Positions 60,834 through 64,000 of a DNA stretch of 64,000 bases are shown here, one piece after another (the stretch's first letter is position 1; the number at the start of each line of letters is the position of its first letter). The notes beneath the pieces were generated by a model. The model ran no database searches. It was not told where the DNA came from and was given only the letters and a program-made list of their open reading frames with translations. Made by a program: the position numbers and the translations under genes. The stretch covers positions 3,411,001 to 3,475,000 of the forward strand of contig NZ_CP147247.1 in the NCBI RefSeq assembly GCF_002140975.2, written 5' to 3'. Source of the DNA: Enterococcus sp. 9E7_DIV0242. Lineage in GTDB: Bacteria; Bacillota; Bacilli; Lactobacillales; Enterococcaceae.

Positions 60834-60849
60834 TTTTAATAAGATATTG

Positions 60850-60883
60850 AAAAGCAGATTCCTTTGAGGATCTGCTTTTTTTA
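60850..60883 (+). terminator. Terminator
   Basis: AAAGCAGAT pairs with ATCTGCTTT around 10 nt, then TTTTTA. Confidence 0.9.
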
Positions 60884-61036
60884 TTGTCTAAAAATAATAT
60901 GTTGCATTAAGGTCATTACTGAAAGGAGTATACATAGTTATATTATTAACAGATAGTTCTATTCTAAGAAGAATCTTCGTTTTTCTGGATTACTTTTTAT
61001 AAATAGAACAGGCGGCCTAAGGGAAAATGGTTACTC

Positions 61037-61065
61037 TTGACATTTTTCTTAAATCTTGATAAACT
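61037..61065 (+). promoter_or_regulatory. rpsN promoter
   Basis: TTGACA (61037-61042), 17 bp, TAAACT (61060-61065). The Zur box begins 12 bp after the -10. Confidence 0.75.
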
Positions 61066-61076
61066 TAATTTCTTTT

Positions 61077-61097
61077 AAAACGTAATAATTACGTTTT
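61077..61097 (+). promoter_or_regulatory. Zur box
   Basis: A perfect 21-bp palindrome with arms AAAACGTAAT and ATTACGTTTT around one A. The core CGTAATAATTACG fits the Gram-positive Zur consensus TCGTAATNATTACGA. It covers the transcription start of rpsN, so zinc-loaded Zur would repress it. Confidence 0.85.
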
Positions 61098-61142
61098 GTG
61101 CAGCTGATCATAAAATCAATAAGAGAAGAAAGGAAAGTGACC

Positions 61143-61412
61143 ATGGCAAAACAATCGAAAATTGCTAAAGCAAACAGACAAAAAGAACTGATCGATCAAT
61201 ATGCTTCTATAAGAATAGAACTGAAGCGTAGTGGCAATCGTGAGGCTTTGGCGAAACTACCAAAAGACTCAAATCCAAATCGTCTGAAGTATCGTGACAG
61301 GACGGATGGTCGTCCGCGTGGCTATATGCGGAAATTCGGTATGTCTCGCATCAAATTTCGTGAATTAGCCCATCAAGGGTTGATCCCAGGCGTAAAAAAG
61401 GCCAGTTGGTAA
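61143..61412 (+). CDS. rpsN: Ribosomal protein S14, zinc-independent paralogue
   Basis: 89 residues from the ATG at 61143 (GAAGAAAGGAAAG upstream; an in-frame start at 61098 overlaps the Zur box). It has no Cys, so it lacks the zinc ribbon of the 61-residue C+ form, and it has the long-form features ([20 protein letters not shown]). In zinc shortage such C- paralogues replace the zinc-binding S14 and free its zinc. The Zur box at its promoter fits this role. Confidence 0.96.
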   Translation: MAKQSKIAKANRQKELIDQYASIRIELKRSGNREALAKLPKDSNPNRLKYRDRTDGRPRGYMRKFGMSRIKFRELAHQGLIPGVKKASW

Positions 61413-61466
61413 CAATAACAACTGGCTTTTAGAGAGTATAGAAATGTATTTAATAGGAGGTTCCAT

Positions 61467-61599
61467 ATGGAAAAAAACAGATTTGTCCAGTGCCTACCGT
61501 AGGCTGAAAAGCCCCAATATCAAAACACGAAAGCGGGCGCTTAAAGTTATTAAAGAATATAAACGAAGTAAGCAGAAGAAAATTATTTTTATGAATTAG
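61467..61599 (+). pseudogene. Small basic protein gene with +1 frameshift at an A-run
   Basis: AGGAGG (61455-61460) is perfectly placed for the ATG at 61467, but that frame gives only 11 codons. One A fewer in the A7 run (61471-61477) would join it to KTDLSSAYRRLKSPNIKTRK and RALKVIKEYKRSKQKKI..., a basic protein of 43 residues up to the stop at 61597. The downstream part is coherent and resembles short proteins labelled putative metal homeostasis protein in lactic acid bacteria; that identification is from memory. It directly follows Zur-controlled rpsN. It may be a true pseudogene, a slippage-decoded gene or a sequencing error. Confidence 0.6.
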
Positions 61600-61674
61600 G
61601 TTGTTTTCTGTTATTTTGGGAGATACAAAATGGCAATAATGGTTTTTTTTCATTTTCTGATTATGCTATTATAA

Positions 61675-61710
61675 AAGGGAGTTGAGGGGTACAACCTTTC
61701 AACTCCTTTA
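61675..61710 (+). terminator. Hairpin after the rpsN unit
   Basis: GGAGTTGA pairs with TTCAACTCC around 12 nt, preceded by AAAAG and followed by TTTAA. Confidence 0.6.
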
Positions 61711-61830
61711 ATAATTTATGTTATGAGTATACCGTATCTTTTAAAATACATGTATTGGGTAAGAGAATTAAGGTTTTTTGGCTATGCTATAATAAAACCA
61801 ACGAAGTACTGGACAGGAAAGGAAAATAGT

Positions 61831-62274
61831 GTGAAGACAACGATCGAAATCATAGATTCAAAAGCCGATGAGCAAGCAGCGTTTAAAATCCATCAGCTGT
61901 CACCGACGATCGAGAAGGTCATTGGAATTTTAAAAGAGGATGAGCTCTTTTTGATCGGTGAAGCAGAAAATGCAATGTATAAGGTGCCGTTTGCAGATAT
62001 TTTTTATATAGAAGTTGTGGATAAGAAAAGCTTTATTTATACTGAAAAGTTGGTATATCAAAGTGCCGATAAGCTGTATCAGCTTGAAGAAAAACTGACG
62101 CCTTTCGACTTTATTCGCGTATCAAAGTCGATGCTGCTGAATGTGGAAGGAATCAAGGCCATCTCCCCATTATTAAGTGGACGTTTTGAAGCACTTCTGA
62201 TGAATGGTGAACGGGTAGCAATCTCTAGGAAATATGTTCCAGCGTTAAAAAAAGGGCTAGGAATGGAGCGGTGA
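61831..62274 (+). CDS. LytTR-domain transcriptional regulator
   Basis: 147 residues from the GTG at 61831 (AGGAAAGGAAAA upstream). A longer in-frame ATG at 61723 would include an extended -10 promoter (TGCTATAAT, 61785-61793), so it is unlikely. Residues 45-147 are a LytTR DNA-binding domain (VPFADIFYIEVVDKKSFIYT, then FIRVSKSMLLNV and ISRKYVPALKKGL). No receiver is attached. The next gene encodes a DUF3021 membrane protein. Such LytTR plus membrane-inhibitor pairs (HdrRM and BrsRM of S. mutans are known examples) act as self-contained switches; the ABC genes downstream are the probable target. Confidence 0.88.
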   Translation: MKTTIEIIDSKADEQAAFKIHQLSPTIEKVIGILKEDELFLIGEAENAMYKVPFADIFYIEVVDKKSFIYTEKLVYQSADKLYQLEEKLTPFDFIRVSKSMLLNVEGIKAISPLLSGRFEALLMNGERVAISRKYVPALKKGLGMER

Positions 62275-62275
62275 T

Positions 62276-62689
62276 ATGGAAGTCAAAAAGTATTTAAAAG
62301 AAGCATTTCGTCTGACCTCATTGATATTTACAACCTTGATTGCAATCAATCTGGTTCTTCAAAATGATGTCGCACACGATGTGCTGGAAGTCATGCTGCT
62401 AATCTCAGCAGTTTCCGGTGGGTTGCATTTCTTGCTCAATGATAATGGAAAATATTCAAATAGACGCTTGATTTTCAATCAGCTGTTGTATCTGTTCATT
62501 ATCTTTTTCCAGATCGCTGTTTGTAATGTTCTTCTTCAGTGGGAACTGGATATATGGGGATTGTTGATGAACTATGTGGTCGTCTTGATCATTTATGCTT
62601 TCATTCGATTTGTGATGTATAACAATGATAAAAAAGAAGCCGATGAGATCAATCAATTCATTCAAAAAAGAAACCGAGATAAGTCTTAA
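62276..62689 (+). CDS. DUF3021 four-TM membrane protein, partner of LytTR regulator
   Basis: 137 residues with four TMs (about 12-32, 40-58, 67-92, 98-118) and a charged C-terminus (NNDKKEADEINQF). One base separates it from the LytTR gene, so they are coupled. In comparable pairs the membrane protein holds back the regulator. The gene's 3' end forms the left arm of the terminator. Confidence 0.82.
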   Translation: MEVKKYLKEAFRLTSLIFTTLIAINLVLQNDVAHDVLEVMLLISAVSGGLHFLLNDNGKYSNRRLIFNQLLYLFIIFFQIAVCNVLLQWELDIWGLLMNYVVVLIIYAFIRFVMYNNDKKEADEINQFIQKRNRDKS

Positions 62690-62709
62690 GTGACACTTAT
62701 CTCGGTTTT
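62671..62709 (+). terminator. Terminator of the LytTR/DUF3021 pair
   Basis: AAACCGAGATAAG pairs perfectly with CTTATCTCGGTTT, then TTTT. The left arm is inside the coding region. Confidence 0.9.
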
Positions 62710-62814
62710 TTTGCATCTTAGTTTCGTATTTCGACCACTTGGGAAAAGCCCATTGTTTCAGTAAAAACTATCCGTTATAGTTGATTTATCAACAACACGA
62801 AGGAGAAAATTATA

Positions 62815-63558
62815 ATGAATGAATTAGTAAAAGTAATGAACTTAGCGAAACAATATGACGGTCAACAGGTGCTGGAAGCAATCACCTTTTCAATCAACGA
62901 TGGGGAGCTGTTCTCGATTCTCGGTCCGAACGGTGCCGGTAAATCAACTTTGATTTCATTGATTCTGGGGCTAACAAAAGCTGATGCAGGTGAGATATTA
63001 TTGGATGGTAAACTATTGGATTCAGATTCCACGGAACATAAATCACTGATCTCCGTTGTTTTTCAAAACAGTATATTGGATTCAGAACTGTCAGTCAAAG
63101 ATAACTTGGTCATGAGAGCGTACTTCTATACCAACAATTGGAAAGCTGCGAGAAAACTGGCAACAGAAAAATTGGCAGATGTACAAGGAAGTCATCTTTT
63201 GAACAAACGCTACGGTGTTCTATCAGGTGGAGAGAGACGGAAGGTCGATATTGCCAGAGCCTTACTAAACACACCGAAGCTATTGTTCCTCGATGAACCA
63301 ACAACAGGACTGGACATTGCTTCTCGTGCCGATATGTGGCGATTGGTTCATCAATTAAAAGAGAAATATAAAATGACCGTTGTTTTGACCACACATTATA
63401 TGGAGGAAGCCAGAGATTCAGATAACATCTTAATGCTTTCAGCAGGACAGATTGTTGCCTGCGATGCACCGGAACAATTGAAAGCAACCTATAATTGCTC
63501 GACATTAGAGGACGTATTTTTAGCCATTGTTGATAAAGGAATGCCCGCAATGGCATAA
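62815..63558 (+). CDS. ABC-2 type exporter ATPase
   Basis: 247 residues: Walker A GPNGAGKST, signature LSGGERRKVDIA, Walker B LLFLDEPTTGLD and switch His in VVLTTHYMEEA. It energises an ABC-2 exporter whose permease begins 97 bp downstream. The class exports drugs, lipids or peptides. Placed right after the LytTR/DUF3021 switch, by which it is probably controlled. AAGGAG precedes the ATG. Confidence 0.92.
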   Translation: MNELVKVMNLAKQYDGQQVLEAITFSINDGELFSILGPNGAGKSTLISLILGLTKADAGEILLDGKLLDSDSTEHKSLISVVFQNSILDSELSVKDNLVMRAYFYTNNWKAARKLATEKLADVQGSHLLNKRYGVLSGGERRKVDIARALLNTPKLLFLDEPTTGLDIASRADMWRLVHQLKEKYKMTVVLTTHYMEEARDSDNILMLSAGQIVACDAPEQLKATYNCSTLEDVFLAIVDKGMPAMA

Positions 63559-63654
63559 ATAAGAACCTAGAAGTAGCGGACATCGGACCACCAAAAAGAA
63601 AGAACTGATCAATGACTTGAGCAGTTCTCACAAAAAAGAGAAGGAGTTTTTATC

Positions 63655-64000
63655 ATGAATGCATTAGTATATAGAGGGTTATTATTGTTTTTCAAAAATA
63701 AACAGGCGGTTGTGGGGTCATTTATAGGCGCATTGATTATGATCGGCTTATATGTCTTTTTATTGGGGGATAGCTTAGTCAATCAATTATCTATGCTATC
63801 AAATCCACAGCTAGTTATTGATACATGGATGTTGGCAGGGGTTATCGGAATTGCTTCAGCTAGTTCGACTCTAGGCTCAGTGAGTCAATTGATTCGTGAT
63901 AAGGAGCGTAATGTTTATACAGATTTCATGATTTCACCGGTTTCTAAAAGTAAAATCATGCTGGGTTACTTTTTCAGTACCTTCTTGATTTCAACAATCA
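63655..64000 (+). CDS. ABC-2 type permease, cut by window edge
   Basis: Starts MNALVYRGLLLFFKNKQAVV with AAGGAG upstream and stays open for 115 codons to the end of the window. The first TM (about 21-40, GSFIGALIMIGLYVFLLGDS) and the ABC-2 stretch LIRDKERNVYTDFMISPVSK are visible. Membrane partner of the ATPase upstream. A small hairpin (AGAACTG / CAGTTCT, 63601-63628) lies between them. Confidence 0.88.
   Translation, partial: MNALVYRGLLLFFKNKQAVVGSFIGALIMIGLYVFLLGDSLVNQLSMLSNPQLVIDTWMLAGVIGIASASSTLGSVSQLIRDKERNVYTDFMISPVSKSKIMLGYFFSTFLISTI

Noticed and set aside
61723..61830. N-terminal extension of the LytTR protein
   Set aside because: It covers an extended -10 promoter, and the GTG at 61831 has a good ribosome site.

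Overview
The window is a low-GC Gram-positive chromosome segment, most likely from an Enterococcus (order Lactobacillales). Pointers are a WxL/csc cell-surface cluster with a DUF916 partner, an LPXTG-like anchor protein, a LevR-type sigma-54 activator driving a PTS operon, an EfrEF/ChlR-like ABC exporter locus, a SagA-like secreted protein and a Zur-box-controlled zinc-free S14. Strong AGGAGG ribosome sites, TTG/GTG starts and T-rich terminators are usual. No rRNA, tRNA or CRISPR was seen. The genus call is inference; no database was searched.

1-16 kb looks like an accessory island. A decayed IS200-type element is followed by a tyrosine integrase flanked by paired arm-type repeats and preceded by a 21-bp perfect inverted repeat. 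Then come an orphan regulator with a degenerate receiver and a long surface operon: a large beta-helix WxL adhesin, a small sortase substrate, two WxL proteins, a DUF916/DUF3324 WxL-binding protein, a membrane protein, two signal peptidase I paralogues (the first without Ser or Lys) and a YfhO-family membrane protein.

16-30 kb holds a heterodimeric ABC exporter read leftwards from a MerR-type promoter (19-bp spacer with a palindrome) through three 89-bp tandem repeats, and its divergent MerR regulator. A sigma-54/PRD activator then faces a lactose/cellobiose-type PTS operon that ends in a tyrosine-phosphatase-like gene. A membrane-anchored Asp-box propeller protein and a YxeA-like protein with a 40-residue peptide follow.

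30-39 kb carries two sugar operons: a beta-glucoside operon (PTS IIBCA, GH1, LicT/BglG antiterminator acting on a clear RAT/terminator leader) and an alpha-glucoside operon (PTS IICB, GH4 6-phospho-alpha-glucosidase, RpiR regulator). 38.8-40.8 kb is an unexplained cassette: a TetR regulator, two matching palindromic operators and four small proteins in an A-B-B'-A' arrangement. A hexapeptide acetyltransferase follows.

41.8-49.4 kb is a leftward 2-aminoethylphosphonate import and degradation operon (ABC importer, PhnW, PhnX), then pseudouridine catabolism (PsuK with a fused HTH, PsuG). 49.7-56 kb is a third beta-glucoside PTS operon, whose GH1 enzyme has Gln in place of the acid/base Glu, with a LicR-type regulator. 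56-59 kb carries a possible pore-forming-toxin-like protein and an sce7726/sce7725-type nuclease pair. The right end has a secreted coiled-coil/CAP protein, Zur-controlled rpsN, a frameshifted small basic gene, and a LytTR/DUF3021 module before an ABC-2 exporter cut by the window edge.
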